Assembly (NCBI GenBank): GCA_903858185.1
Contig: CAIOHT010000048.1
Location: 1 to 53,280 of the forward strand
Direction: 5' to 3'
From: an uncultured Caulobacterales bacterium
GTDB lineage: Bacteria > Pseudomonadota > Alphaproteobacteria > Caulobacterales > Caulobacteraceae
DNA: 53,280 bases
Below, piece after piece: positions 1 through 10,288 of this stretch. The translations under genes were made by a program, and so were the position numbers. Within the stretch, counting starts at the first letter, position 1. The number at the start of each line of letters is the position of its first letter. Under the pieces are notes generated by a model. The model worked only from the letters and a program-made list of their open reading frames with translations, searched no databases and was not told where the DNA came from.

Positions 1-141
1 CAAGCCGATGCCGCTGGCCTCGTACATGGTTTCCAGCATGTCGTCGATCAAGGCGTGCAGGCGGGCGTCCACCGCTTGCACAGGTTTGGCCACCTTGTGC
101 AGGCGAGGGTCGGGGTAGCAGAGGATAGGAAGCAGGGCCAT
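1..141 (-). CDS. def: Peptide deformylase, N-terminal fragment cut by window edge
   Basis: This is the first 47 codons of a minus-strand gene that runs off the left edge. The ATG is at 141-139. The N-terminus reads [14 protein letters not shown] and continues to a YEASGIGL segment, which is motif 1 (GxGLAAxQ) of peptide deformylase, the metalloenzyme that removes the N-formyl group from nascent proteins. The Cys and HExxH metal ligands would lie beyond the edge. The style of the N-terminus (YPDPRLH, VAKPV, VDARL) resembles Comamonadaceae/Burkholderiales deformylases as I remember them, not alphaproteobacterial ones. It lies 113 nt downstream of the eptA fragment on the same strand and shares its lower GC, so it belongs to the foreign left block. 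Confidence 0.85.
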   Translation of the reverse strand, partial: MALLPILCYPDPRLHKVAKPVQAVDARLHALIDDMLETMYEASGIGL

Positions 142-254
142 AGTCAAAACAATGAAGGAATCAGGGGCTCAATCAAAAACGTATTGTCCCCAATTTCCAA
201 TGCGCTTGCCGCAGGCAGGGCGCAGGCTAGGCGCAAAGAGATGGGGGCAGTCGT

Positions 255-1184
255 TCAGCGCCCTGCCGCGCAGGCGGCAAAGAGGTTCAATTCGGACTTG
301 GCCAGCGCGGTGGTGACCTGCGCCAGGCCCAGCACCGAGTGGAAAACATGGTCGTGCGACAAGGGCTTGGCACTTTGGCCTTGCAAACACGCCATGCGCC
401 AGTCGCGCTCGCGCTGCAGCGGCTTGGACAGCCAGACCAGCATGGGCACATGGGTTTGCTCTTTGGGAGCGATGCTGTAGGGCATGCCGTGCAAATACAG
501 ACCTTTTTCGCCCAGCGATTCGCCATGGTCTGACACATACATGAGCGCTGTGGGACGCGACTGGGCTTGCAGCCATTTCACAGTCTTGGCAATGAAGTGG
601 TCGGTGTAGACGATCGAATTGTCATAGGCATTGACAATCTGCTCTGGCGGGCAGTTTTGCAAGGCATGGCTGCTGCACTCGGGCTGAAACGGCTTCATGG
701 CCATGGGCGAGCGTTTGTAATAAGCCGGGCCGTGGCTGCCCATCTGGTGCATCACCACCACCGTGCCTTTGGCACGTTTGGCAGGATCCAGCGCGGCCAA
801 TTGCTTGGGCAACTCGTGCAGCATCACCTCGTCCAAACACTCGCCGCTGGTGCAAAACTCAGGCACCTTCAGGGCCGTGGTGGCCAAGTTGGGTACCCGG
901 TCGCACACGCCTTTGCAACCGGATTGGTTGTCCAGCCACAGCACTGCCATTCCGGCACGCTGCAGAACATCCAACACGCTCTCGTAACGCTCCTTGCTGC
1001 TCTCGTGAGCCGTTTTGCCCAAATGAGAAAACATGCAGGGCACCGATGCCTGGGTGCTGGTGCCACAGGACTTGACGTCTGAAAAATAAACCAAATCGCC
1101 TTGCGCCTGAAGTTGGCGCAGCTGCGGCGTGGTGTCGCGGGCATACCCGCCCAAACCAAAATTGGCCGCGCGGGCGGTCTCGCC
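255..1184 (-). pseudogene. eptA: Phosphoethanolamine transferase (EptA/MCR family), catalytic domain only, 5' half missing
   Basis: This is about 309 codons of the periplasmic sulfatase-fold domain that transfers phosphoethanolamine to lipid A. It begins at the GETARA motif, whose Thr is the family nucleophile, followed by [11 protein letters not shown]. It keeps many Cys residues expected to form disulfides (SCGTS, CMF, GCKG, CTSGEC, PECSS), the [11 protein letters not shown] segment, and the metal-binding SDHGESLGE. The roughly 240 residues of N-terminal membrane helices that the family always has are absent. Instead the reading frame continues upstream into smc. Codon use is less GC-rich than to the right and looks betaproteobacterial. 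The product as drawn could not be membrane anchored. I read it as a fragment joined by misassembly rather than a real fusion. Confidence 0.85.
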
Positions 1185-3737
1185 CTGTTCGAGGGCGTCG
1201 CTGGACCTGGCGCGGCGGGCTTCGGCGGCGGCGTACTCGTCGAGCAGGCGGGTGGTGCGGACCTCCAGCGTGCGCGGGGCCTCGCGGGCCGCCACCTGGG
1301 CCGCGTCGGTCTGCTGCCGGGCCTCGATCAGGCTGTCGGTGCGCTTGCGGGCCGCGGCCTGGCGGCGAGCCCAGTCGTCGCGGTCGCGCTGCAGCGTTTC
1401 CAGCCGGCGGGCCCGGCCGTCGCGTTCGCGGGTCTCGATATCGACGGCGGCGCGGGCCTGCGAGGCGGCCTCGCGGGCCCGGCCAGCAGCGGCGCGGGCA
1501 GCGTCCAGCATCGGTGACAGGTTTTCGGCCGAGCCGTCCTCCGAGGCGTCGGCGCGGGCGGCGGCAAGCGCGGTCTCGGCCTCGATCCGCTCGGCGTCGA
1601 AGCGGGCGATGGTCTCGTCGAGCGACTGGGCGCGGGCGTCGCGGCGGGTCGCCTCGTTGGTCAGGCGCTCGACCGTGTCGCGGGCGGTGGCGAGGGCGCG
1701 TTCAGCTTCCTGCGGCGCGCGGCGTTTGTCGCGAAGGGCGTCCTCGGCTGCGCGGAAGCGCAGCTGGGCGGCTTTCAGCGTCGCCGCGGCCTCTTCGGCT
1801 GCGGGGGTGAGGGTCTCGATTTCGGCCTCGGCCTCGGCCAGCCGCGTGCGCTGTTCCAGCCGGATTGCGGCCGGGCGGGGGGCTTCCGAGCGGGCGGTGA
1901 AACCGTCCCAGCGCCACAGGTCGCCCTCGCGGGACACCAGACGCGCGCCGACGGGGAGGGCCTTCGCCAGCCGCTCGCCATCCTTGCGCTCGACGAGGGC
2001 CGTGAAGGCCAGACGCGCGGCCAGTTCCGGCGGCGCCTTGATCAGCGGGGCCAGCGGCGTCACGCCGTCCGGCCACTTCGGACCTTCGGCGTCGCGGCCG
2101 CCCCAATAGGACGGGGCCTTGGCGTCGAGGGCGGCTTCCAGATCGTCACCGAGAGCGGCTGCGAGGGCGGCCTCATAGCCGCGGTCGGGCGTGACCCGAT
2201 CGAGCGCAGGCGCGAAGCCGGACTTGCCGCGCGGGGCGGACAGCTGGGCCAGGCCCCGGGCCTCGGTCTTCAGCCGGCCGAGCCTGTCTTCCAGCTGTCG
2301 GGCGGCGTCGCGGGCGGCGCCTTCGGCCCGGGCGGCGTCGGAGCGTTCGGTCTCTGCCGTCTCCAGCGCGGCGCGGGCGGCGGCCAGGACGGCAGTGGCG
2401 GTCTCGAAGGCAGCGGTCGCCTCCGCGGCGCGCGGGTCGGTGGTCGGACCGATGGCGGCGCGGTCGGCACGAGCCTGGTCGAGCGCGCGGACCGTTCGGT
2501 TCAGGCGGCTCTCGGCGTCGGCCACGCGGGCTCGGGCGGCGTTGCGGCGGGCTTCGTCAGCGGCGACCCCGGCGGCGAGGTTCTCGACCTCGCGATCAGC
2601 GGTGGCGCGGGCTTCCTCGGCGGCCTTCAGGATCGCCTGCAATTCAGGCAGGCGAGAGGGGGCCGATTTCACTTCCGACTCGACGACCATGAGTTCGGTG
2701 GCCAGCCGTTCCAGCGCCACGCCGGCGTCCTCGACGATCTGGCTCTCGCGGGCGGAGTCGGTATCGATGCGGGCCAGCTCGTTGGTCAGGCGCTCGACCT
2801 CCGCGGCGGCGGTTTCGTGCTCGCGCTCCAGCCGGTCCTTGTCGATGGCCAGGCGGTTGAGGATGGCGGCGGCGACCGTCTCTTCCTCGCGCAGCGGGCG
2901 GATCGCCTCCTCCGCCTTCTGGGCCTCGGTGGTGGCGATGGCGGCCGCGCGGGCCGTGTCCTCGACGAGCCGGCCGGAGTTGGTCGACTCTTCCTCGACG
3001 CGCAGCAGGGTGTCGCGGGCCTCGGTCCAGCGGGCGAACATCACAGCGCCCTGGACGGCGCGAATCTCGGCCGACAGCTTCTTGTAGCGCTCGGCCTGGC
3101 GGGCCTCCCGGCGCAGGCGGGCCAGCGAGGCGTCCAGCTCGCGGATCACGTCGTCGAGGCGGTTGAGGTTGGTCTCGGCTGCCCGCAGGCGCAGCTCGGC
3201 CTCGTGACGGCGGGTGTGCAGGCCGGAGACGCCGCCGGCCTCTTCCAGAATGCGGCGGCGGTTCTGCGGCTTGGCGGCGATCAGCTCGCTGATCTGGCCC
3301 TGACGGACGAGCGCCGGAGAGTTGGCGCCGGTCGAGGCGTCGGCGAACAGCAACTGGACATCCCGGGCGCGGACTTCGCGGCCGTTGACCCGGTAGGTCG
3401 AGCCTTCGCCGCGGTCGATGCGGCGGACCACCTCGATCACGGCGTGCTGGTTGAATTGCGCCGGCGCGGTGTGGTCGTTGTTGTCGATCGTCAGGGTGAC
3501 TTCGGCGTGGTTACGGGCGGGGCGGGACCCCGCGCCGTTGAAGATGACCTCGTCCATACCGCCGGCCCGCATGGCCTTGGCGGAGTTCGCCCCCATCACC
3601 CAGCGCAGGGCTTCCAGCAGGTTCGACTTGCCGCAACCGTTCGGCCCGACGATGCCCGTGAGTCCGGGCTCGATCCGGAACTCGGTCGGATCGACGAAGG
3701 ACTTGAACCCGGAAAGGCGCAGCCGCTGGAAGTGCAC
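1164..3737 (-). pseudogene. smc: Chromosome segregation SMC ATPase, C-terminal part replaced by eptA sequence
   Basis: Residues 1 to about 858 of a single-chain bacterial SMC, the condensin ATPase that organises and segregates chromosomes. The head starts [14 protein letters not shown] with Walker [10 protein letters not shown] at residues 31-39. An Ala/Arg/Glu-rich coiled coil spans about 165-490, the hinge about 500-650 (around the [18 protein letters not shown] segment), and the returning coil runs to 851. The C-terminal head, with the LSGGE signature and Walker B, is absent because at 1164-1184 the frame passes into eptA. Normal SMC is about 1150 residues, and the 1160-residue open frame matches that only by chance. 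It is probably the last gene of a dciA-dsbA-smc unit, 19 nt after the dsbA-like gene. The gene in the real genome is presumably intact. Confidence 0.9.
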
Positions 3738-3756
3738 GGGCCGGAGAGACCTTCCC

Positions 3757-4389
3757 TTACTTCTTCACTTTGGCCAGGGCTTTGGCGTAGGCGGCGTCGA
3801 CCTCGGCCAGGGTCATCTCACCCTTGTCGTACTTGTCGCCGTTGAAGAAGAAGGTCGGGGTGCCCTCGATCTTGGCCTCCTTGGCGTACTTCTGCCAACG
3901 GTCGTTGAAGGCCGCGAGGGCCTTCTCGTCGCTGACGCATTTGACGAACTGCTCCTCGTTCATGCCCGCCGTCTCGGCGATGCGCAGCAGCGGGCCGCGG
4001 ATGTCGCCGGTGGTGAAGATCTCTTCCTGGGCGTGGAACACCGCCTGGACGGTGGTGAAGTACTTGTCCTTGCCCGAGCAGCGGGCGAGCAGGGCGCCGG
4101 CGGCGGCCAGTTCCTGCGGCGGGGTCGCGAACTCGCGGAACACGTAGCGCACCTTGCCGGTGTCGATGTACTTGGCCTTGAACGCCGGGAAGACGTCCTT
4201 TTCCCACTTGGCGCAGTGGCTGCAGGACAGCGAGGCGTACTCGATGACCGTCACGGGCGCGTCGGCCTTGCCGAGGCTCATGTCGTCACTGGAAACGCCA
4301 CCGCCCGCAGCGCCGCCACAGGCGGCCAGGACGAGGGTGGCGACGGCCGCGGCAGCGGCGATGATGGAGCGGCGAGCGAAGCTGCGCAT
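3757..4389 (-). CDS. DsbA-family thiol:disulfide oxidoreductase, lipoprotein
   Basis: A 210-residue thioredoxin-fold protein of the DsbA/BdbD type, expected to act on cysteine pairs in the periplasm. From the ATG at 4389 it starts MRSFARR, then a hydrophobic stretch ending in a lipobox LAAC (Cys24), so it is probably a lipoprotein. The active site is CSHC at residues 56-59, and the cis-proline loop is EGTPTFFF near the C-terminus. The open frame extends 27 codons further upstream, but that would put a charged segment before the signal peptide, so I took the inner ATG. It lies between dciA and smc on the same strand, with gaps of 103 and 19 nt. The function in oxidation or isomerisation cannot be told apart from sequence. 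Confidence 0.9.
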   Translation of the reverse strand: MRSFARRSIIAAAAAVATLVLAACGGAAGGGVSSDDMSLGKADAPVTVIEYASLSCSHCAKWEKDVFPAFKAKYIDTGKVRYVFREFATPPQELAAAGALLARCSGKDKYFTTVQAVFHAQEEIFTTGDIRGPLLRIAETAGMNEEQFVKCVSDEKALAAFNDRWQKYAKEAKIEGTPTFFFNGDKYDKGEMTLAEVDAAYAKALAKVKK

Positions 4390-4492
4390 GGCGGGATGTC
4401 CCCTTGAGTCCGAACGGTGATTAGAGCCCGATTCCACAGGCTGTAAGAAGGCGGCGTTTATTTGGCGCAACAGCCCGGCGGGCCTGCGGTTG

Positions 4493-5041
4493 TCAACTGT
4501 TCCGGCCGCGAAGGGTCTCGCGCCCGAGCCGGATCAGGGCCTCGCGCAGCGGGCCTTCGGGCTGGTCGGCGAGGCCTTCGGCAAGCGTCTGTTCCGCGGC
4601 GGCGTCGAGTGGACCCTTCGGCCGGCGGCGCACGGCCTGGGGCCGGGCATGGGCGCGCACCGCGCCCTGGATGATGCGCAGCTTCGTCACCGATCCCTCG
4701 CCGAGGACCAGGCTGACGCGCTGCAGGATCTCCGGGGCCTGGTGCTGGACGATCGCCGCGGCCGGGCCGGCGACGCGCAGTTCGAGGGTGCCTGGCGCAT
4801 TGCCCCGCGCCTTGATCAGCTTCACCGGCTCGGTGTGGCGGGCGAGCGTCTCGCCGACGATCTCCTTCCACTTGAGCTGCAGCTGGCCGGGGCCCTGGCC
4901 GAACTTCTCCTCAAGCGCCTTGAGCACCGGCCCCAGCGCCCGACCGGCCGGCGGCGCCGGACGGGGCATAGGCCTGCTCCGTCGGCGCGAGAGGATCTCG
5001 GCGGCTTCCTGTGCGGTCGGCAGGGGGCGGCGGGGCGGCAT
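4493..5041 (-). CDS. dciA: DUF721 / DciA-type replicative helicase loader-operator
   Basis: A 182-residue protein with a central DUF721 fold at about residues 35-115 (LGPVLKALEEKFG, LQLKWKEIVGE, LARHTEPVKL, LELRVAGPAAA). DciA proteins help load the replicative helicase DnaB in bacteria lacking DnaC/DnaI loaders. The N-terminus is Pro/Arg-rich and basic, and the C-terminus is a low-complexity basic tail. In alphaproteobacteria this family sits beside mutY, as here: mutY is divergent 126 nt away. The dsbA-like gene and smc follow downstream. Family assignment is from recognised motif spacing; the loader role is family knowledge. Confidence 0.85.
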   Translation of the reverse strand: MPPRRPLPTAQEAAEILSRRRSRPMPRPAPPAGRALGPVLKALEEKFGQGPGQLQLKWKEIVGETLARHTEPVKLIKARGNAPGTLELRVAGPAAAIVQHQAPEILQRVSLVLGEGSVTKLRIIQGAVRAHARPQAVRRRPKGPLDAAAEQTLAEGLADQPEGPLREALIRLGRETLRGRNS

Positions 5042-5056
5042 GAGGACACCTTAACT

Positions 5057-5152
5057 GTCATGCCGGAAGCCGCGAAGTGGCTATCCGGGACCCAGATTGA
5101 ATCCGGGTCGAATCTGGGTCCCGGCTCGGCGCTTCGCTCCGGCCGGGATGAC
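5057..5152. repeat. Nested inverted-repeat element, copy 1
   Basis: The outer arms are GTCATgCCGG (5057-5066) and CCGGgATGAC (5143-5152). The inner arms are CCGGGACCCAGATT (5085-5098) and its perfect complement (5111-5124). It fills the divergent gap between dciA and mutY. A second copy with the same two pairs of arms at the same spacing lies at 31059-31153. It is a dispersed palindromic intergenic element, not a terminator for either flanking gene, since both are transcribed away from it. Confidence 0.9.
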
Positions 5153-5167
5153 AGCTAGGTAGGGCCT

Positions 5168-6193
5168 ATGGATCGCTCGAAACTCCGCGCCGCCCTGCTG
5201 GCCTGGTACGACGCCAACGCTCGTGACCTGCCCTGGCGCGTGGGACCGGGGCGGACGCCGCGCGCGGATCCGTACCGCGTGTGGCTGTCGGAGGTGATGC
5301 TGCAGCAGACCACCGTGCCGCATGCGACACCCTACTTTCTCAGCTTCACCCGACGCTGGCCGACGGTCAGCAACCTCGCCGCCGAGGCCGACGGCGAGGT
5401 GATGGCCGCCTGGGCGGGGCTTGGCTACTACGCCCGCGCCCGCAATCTGCTGGCCTGCGCTCGCGCTGTAGCGGCCGATCATGGCGGGGTGTTTCCGGAT
5501 ACGGAGGAGGGGCTGCGCGCGTTGCCGGGCGTCGGCGCCTATACCGCGGCCGCTGTGAGCGCCATCGCCTTTGACCGGGAGGCCAATGTCGTCGACGGCA
5601 ATGTCGAGCGGGTCATGTCGCGGCTGTTCGCGGTCGAGGCGCCGATGCCGGACAGCAAGCCGGAGCTGAAGCGCCTGGCCGGCGAGCTTGTCACCGATGA
5701 CCGCCCCGGCGACTGGGCCCAGGCGCTGATGGATCTGGGCGCGACGATCTGTCGGCCCAAGGCGCCGCTGTGCGACCGCTGTCCGGTGTCAGGGTTCTGC
5801 GCGGCCTTCACGCGGGGTGATCAGGAAACCTTTCCGCGCAAGACGAAGAAGGCCGACCGGCCGAGGCGGTATGGCGTGGCGTATCTGCTGACACGGGGCG
5901 GCGCGGTGGCGCTGGTGCGGCGACCGCCGAAGGGGCTGCTCGGCGGGATGCTGGGCCTGCCGACCAGCGACTGGCGCAGTCATCCGTGGGCGGACGATGA
6001 GGCGGTGGCCGCCGCGCCGTTGGCCGGGGCCTGGCATGACGCGGGCGAAATCGAGCACGTCTTCACCCACTTCTCCCTGACGCTGCGGGTGTTCCGGGCG
6101 GAGGGGGCGATGGAGGCGGAGTGGACGTCCCGCGAAGGGCTGGGCGCATTGCCGAGCGTGTTCCTGAAAGCGGCGCGCAAGGGGCTGGCGTAG
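5168..6193 (+). CDS. mutY: A/G-specific adenine DNA glycosylase
   Basis: MutY removes adenine mispaired with 8-oxoguanine. The 341-residue protein has the catalytic Glu42 in SEVMLQQT, the helix-hairpin-helix loop LPGVGAYTAAA (119-129) and the catalytic Asp143 in VVDGNVERV. A 4Fe-4S cluster is formed by Cys195, 202, 205 and 211 (C-x6-C-x2-C-x5-C). The C-terminal 120 residues form the NUDIX-like domain that reads 8-oxoG (GLLGGMLGLPTSDW, then HVFTHFSLTL). Length is typical. It is divergent from dciA and converges on ccrM, with a double hairpin between them. Confidence 0.97.
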   Translation: MDRSKLRAALLAWYDANARDLPWRVGPGRTPRADPYRVWLSEVMLQQTTVPHATPYFLSFTRRWPTVSNLAAEADGEVMAAWAGLGYYARARNLLACARAVAADHGGVFPDTEEGLRALPGVGAYTAAAVSAIAFDREANVVDGNVERVMSRLFAVEAPMPDSKPELKRLAGELVTDDRPGDWAQALMDLGATICRPKAPLCDRCPVSGFCAAFTRGDQETFPRKTKKADRPRRYGVAYLLTRGGAVALVRRPPKGLLGGMLGLPTSDWRSHPWADDEAVAAAPLAGAWHDAGEIEHVFTHFSLTLRVFRAEGAMEAEWTSREGLGALPSVFLKAARKGLA

Positions 6194-6197
6194 CGCC

Positions 6198-6277
6198 GGG
6201 GACATGTACCGCAGGTACGTGTCCCCTAAATCCGTAGCCGCTCGATTGGGGGACACGTACCTTTGGTACATGTCCCC
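6198..6277. repeat. Pair of near-identical hairpins between convergent mutY and ccrM
   Basis: Hairpin 1: GGGGACATGTACC (6198-6210), loop GCA, GGTACGTGTCCCC (6214-6226). Hairpin 2: GGGGACACGTACC (6249-6261), loop TTT, GGTACATGTCCCC (6265-6277). Each has 13-bp arms with one mismatch, and the second is the reverse complement of the first, so the whole unit is a palindrome of palindromes. It starts 4 nt after the mutY stop and ends 6 nt before the ccrM stop. It may serve as a bidirectional transcription end, although no T-tract follows either stem. Confidence 0.9.
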
Positions 6278-6283
6278 TGCGAC

Positions 6284-7453
<1,170 letters not shown>

Positions 7454-7495
7454 CCGGTCGGCTGTTGGAACTTGCCGCTTTTGTTCGTCCTATGG

Positions 7496-8356
7496 TCAGA
7501 GTGCCCGCTGGTAGAGCGCCAGTAGCTCCGCCCAGGCCTTCTCGGCGGCGGGCTCGTTGTAGACGGGGCTGCCGGGGACGCACCAGCCGTGGTTCGCGCC
7601 GGCATAGACCTCGATCTTCGCGGTGCGGCCCGCCGCGTCCATGGCCGCCTTGAGCTTGTCCTTGATGGTCAGGTCCTGCTTGTCGTCATTGTCGGCGACG
7701 GCGACCAGGAACTCGGCCGTGGTCTTGGTCAGCAGCAGGTGCGGACTGGTCGGCTGGTCGGTGTAGAGGCCGCCGCCGTGGAAGCTTGCGACGCCACCGA
7801 TCCGGCCCGGGACCGCCGCGGCCGTGCGGAACGACAGCGGGCCGCCCATGCAGTAGCCCTGCACCCCGACCTTCTTCTTGCGGCTGGTCTGGAGCTGCGC
7901 GTCGAGGAAGCCGACATAGGCGACCGCATCACGGTCGATGCCGTCTGGCGTCAGGCTGGCGCGGAGCGGGCCAAGCTTGGCGCGGTCCTCCGGCTTGTTG
8001 AAGTCGAACGCGCCCTCGATCACCGGCGAGCGCTTGACCCGGTAGTAGGGGTTCGGAACCAGCACGACATAGCCCTCGCCGGCCAGTCGACGGCCCATGT
8101 CGCGGAACGCCTGCCGGAGGCCGACGACGTCGGTCCAGAGCAGCACGGCGGGCCAGCTGCCCTTGCCTTCGGGATAGTAGAGGGCCGCGTCGGCGACGCC
8201 GTCGGCGGTCTTTACGTCCACTTCCTTCTCGACCACCGGGATGGCGGCGCGGGCCGAACCGGCGGCGCCGGCGGCGGCCACGGTCATCAGGCCGAAGGCA
8301 CGGCGGGAGACGGCGGGGTTCACGATTAGGCCGGGGTGGATGTCGTCGTCACACAT
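7496..8356 (-). CDS. Secreted dienelactone-hydrolase-family protein with Tat-like signal
   Basis: A 286-residue alpha/beta hydrolase. The N-terminus has SRRAFGLMTVAAAG followed by an Ala-rich stretch ending SARAA, a twin-arginine-like export signal. The DLH domain follows: LYYPEGKGSWPAVLLWTD, the nucleophile elbow GYCMGG (Cys nucleophile as in dienelactone hydrolases), and the catalytic His in GANHGWC near the C-terminus. The substrate cannot be read from sequence; the family cleaves dienelactones and a wide range of esters. The start at 8356 leaves 17 residues before the RR pair, normal for Tat substrates. It is a single gene, with 132 nt holding the ccrM promoter downstream and a divergent acyl-CoA dehydrogenase upstream. 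Confidence 0.85.
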   Translation of the reverse strand: MCDDDIHPGLIVNPAVSRRAFGLMTVAAAGAAGSARAAIPVVEKEVDVKTADGVADAALYYPEGKGSWPAVLLWTDVVGLRQAFRDMGRRLAGEGYVVLVPNPYYRVKRSPVIEGAFDFNKPEDRAKLGPLRASLTPDGIDRDAVAYVGFLDAQLQTSRKKKVGVQGYCMGGPLSFRTAAAVPGRIGGVASFHGGGLYTDQPTSPHLLLTKTTAEFLVAVADNDDKQDLTIKDKLKAAMDAAGRTAKIEVYAGANHGWCVPGSPVYNEPAAEKAWAELLALYQRAL

Positions 8357-8506
8357 GGCGGGCGCTCTCTCGGAAGGGGACGGTCTGAGCCGAAGATAGA
8401 CGCTATACGCGCCACGGGAAGCACCAGGCCTCGACTACCGCAACGGAAGGGCTGAAACCTGTCGCCAAGGTGCGCTGAGAGACGCGCCGCAAGGATCGGA
8501 GACGCC

Positions 8507-9676
8507 ATGCCCAGCCCGCTCGCCCCCCTCGATGACAGCCGCACCAGCCCGTTCTACGAGCCGCACCACCAGGCCTGGCGCGATACCCTGCGGCGCTGGG
8601 TCGAGGCGGAGATCATGCCGTTCGTCAACGACTGGGACGAGGCCGGCGAGTTTCCGCGTGAGCTCTACAGGAAGGCGTCGGACATCGGCCTGCTGCGGCT
8701 GGGCTGGCCGGAGGAATACGGCGGCGTAGCCACCGACCCCTTCATGTCCATCATCACCAGCCAGGAGATGGCCAGGCACGGCGCGGGCGGGGTCAACGCC
8801 AGCCTGATGAGCCACGGCATCGGCCTGCCGCCGATCCGCCGCATGGGCAGCCAGGAGATGAAGGACCGGATCATCCCGCAGGTGCTGTCGGGCGAGAAGA
8901 TCTCCGCCCTGGCCATCACCGAGCCGACCGGCGGGTCGGACGTCGCCAATCTGAGGACCACCGCCCGCCGCGACGGCGATGAATGGGTCGTCAACGGCTC
9001 CAAGATGTACATCACCAGCGGCATGCGGGCTGACTTCTACACCGTCGCCGTGCGCACCGGCGGGGAGGGGGCTGGCGGCGTGTCCCTGCTGCTGATCGAG
9101 CGCGAGCGGGAGGGATTCAGCCGCCAGCCGCTGAAGAAGCAGGGCTGGTGGGCGTCCGATACGGCCCAGCTGTTCTTCGACGACGTGCGGGTGCCGGCCG
9201 AAAATCTGATCGGCCAGGAGAACATGGGCTTCTCCGGCATCATGCAGAACTTCAACGGCGAGCGGATCGGCATGAGCGCGGGGGCGATCGGCTTCTCGAA
9301 GGTCTGCCTTGAGGACGCCATCGACTGGGCCCGCGAGCGCAGGACGTTCGGCAAACGCCTCGCCGACCACCAGGTGATCCGCCACAAGCTGGCCGACATG
9401 TACAAGCGGATCAACGCCACCCAGTCCTGGCTGGAGTTGCTGGCCTGGCGCATCCAGAACGGAGAGTCGCCGATCGCCGAGATCGCCCTGCTCAAGGTCC
9501 AGGCCACCGAGACGATGGAATACTGCGCCCGCGAGGCCATGCAGGTGATGGGCGGCACGGGCTACATGCGCGGCAGCCGGATCGAGCGGATCTACCGCGA
9601 GGTGCGCGTCAACGCGATCGGCGGCGGGAGTGAGGAGATCATGCGCGATCTGGCCGCGAGGCAGATGGGGATCTGA
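8507..9676 (+). CDS. Acyl-CoA dehydrogenase
   Basis: A 389-residue flavoprotein that oxidises acyl-CoA to the 2-enoyl-CoA and passes electrons to ETF. Visible blocks are the N-terminal helical domain (WVEAEIMPFVNDWDE, LRLGWPEEYGG), the FAD-binding strand AITEPTGGSDVANLRTTARR, and the signature RRTFGKRLADHQVIRHKLAD. The C-terminal MGGTGYMRGSRIERIYREVR leads to a GGGSEEIM loop. Short- and medium-chain enzymes carry the catalytic Glu in that loop (EGTSEI), whereas here it is Gly-rich, as in the subfamily ending GGGTxEIM, so the base may sit elsewhere. Chain-length preference is unknown. Confidence 0.93.
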   Translation: MPSPLAPLDDSRTSPFYEPHHQAWRDTLRRWVEAEIMPFVNDWDEAGEFPRELYRKASDIGLLRLGWPEEYGGVATDPFMSIITSQEMARHGAGGVNASLMSHGIGLPPIRRMGSQEMKDRIIPQVLSGEKISALAITEPTGGSDVANLRTTARRDGDEWVVNGSKMYITSGMRADFYTVAVRTGGEGAGGVSLLLIEREREGFSRQPLKKQGWWASDTAQLFFDDVRVPAENLIGQENMGFSGIMQNFNGERIGMSAGAIGFSKVCLEDAIDWARERRTFGKRLADHQVIRHKLADMYKRINATQSWLELLAWRIQNGESPIAEIALLKVQATETMEYCAREAMQVMGGTGYMRGSRIERIYREVRVNAIGGGSEEIMRDLAARQMGI

Positions 9677-9691
9677 TCGCCGGGCGCGGGG

Positions 9692-10288
9692 CTAGCCTGA
9701 AAGCAGATCCCGGATCGGCGCCCAGGTCATCCGGTGGATCGGGCTCGGGCCCAGCGTCCGCAGCGCCTCCACATGGACGGCCGCATGATAGCCCTTGTGG
9801 CCGGCGAAGCCGTAGCCGGGATGCACCGCGTCCATCTCGACCATCAGCCGGTCCCGGGCCGTCTTGGCCAGGATCGAGGCCGCCGCGATGGAGGCGCTCA
9901 GGGCATCGCCCTTGATCACCGTCCTGATCTCGCAGGGCAGGTTGAACCGGTAGTTGCCGTCCACCAGGGCGAAGGCGGGCGTCACCGACAGCCCCTCAAC
10001 CGCCCGTCGCATGGCCAGGCCGGTTGCCTGGAGAATGTTGAGGCTGTCGATCTCCTCGACGCTGGCGAAGGCCACACACCAGGCGACGGCCCGTGCCTTG
10101 ATCTCTGACTCGAGGGCCTCGCGCCGGGCGTGGGTCAGCTTCTTGGAGTCGTCCAGGCCCGCCGGCGCCGTCGCCGGATCGAGGATCACCGCCGCCGCGC
10201 TGACCGGCCCCGCCCAGGGACCGCGCCCGGCCTCGTCCACGCCGCAGACCGGCGACGGACAGCCTGCCTCCAGCGCGAAGTCGGGCAT
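9692..10288 (-). CDS. rnhB: Ribonuclease HII
   Basis: A 198-residue RNase HII, which cuts RNA in RNA-DNA hybrids and at single ribonucleotides. The metal site shows in [15 protein letters not shown] (Asp18, Glu19) and ALVDGNYRF. The family stretches [34 protein letters not shown], and YGFAGHKGY are in order. The ATG at 10288 overlaps the stop of tag in a TGATG arrangement, so the two repair genes are translationally coupled. The longer open frame upstream is only the tag region read in another frame. Confidence 0.96.
   Translation of the reverse strand: MPDFALEAGCPSPVCGVDEAGRGPWAGPVSAAAVILDPATAPAGLDDSKKLTHARREALESEIKARAVAWCVAFASVEEIDSLNILQATGLAMRRAVEGLSVTPAFALVDGNYRFNLPCEIRTVIKGDALSASIAAASILAKTARDRLMVEMDAVHPGYGFAGHKGYHAAVHVEALRTLGPSPIHRMTWAPIRDLLSG

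Noticed and set aside
255..3737. A 1160-residue SMC-EptA fusion protein
   Set aside because: Both halves lack essential parts and the sequence style changes at the join, so I treat it as two fragments joined by misassembly.
7495..7530. tRNA-like GCTGGTAGAGCG segment
   Set aside because: It encodes the C-terminal ALYQRAL of the dienelactone hydrolase, and no acceptor or T-arm pairs with it.
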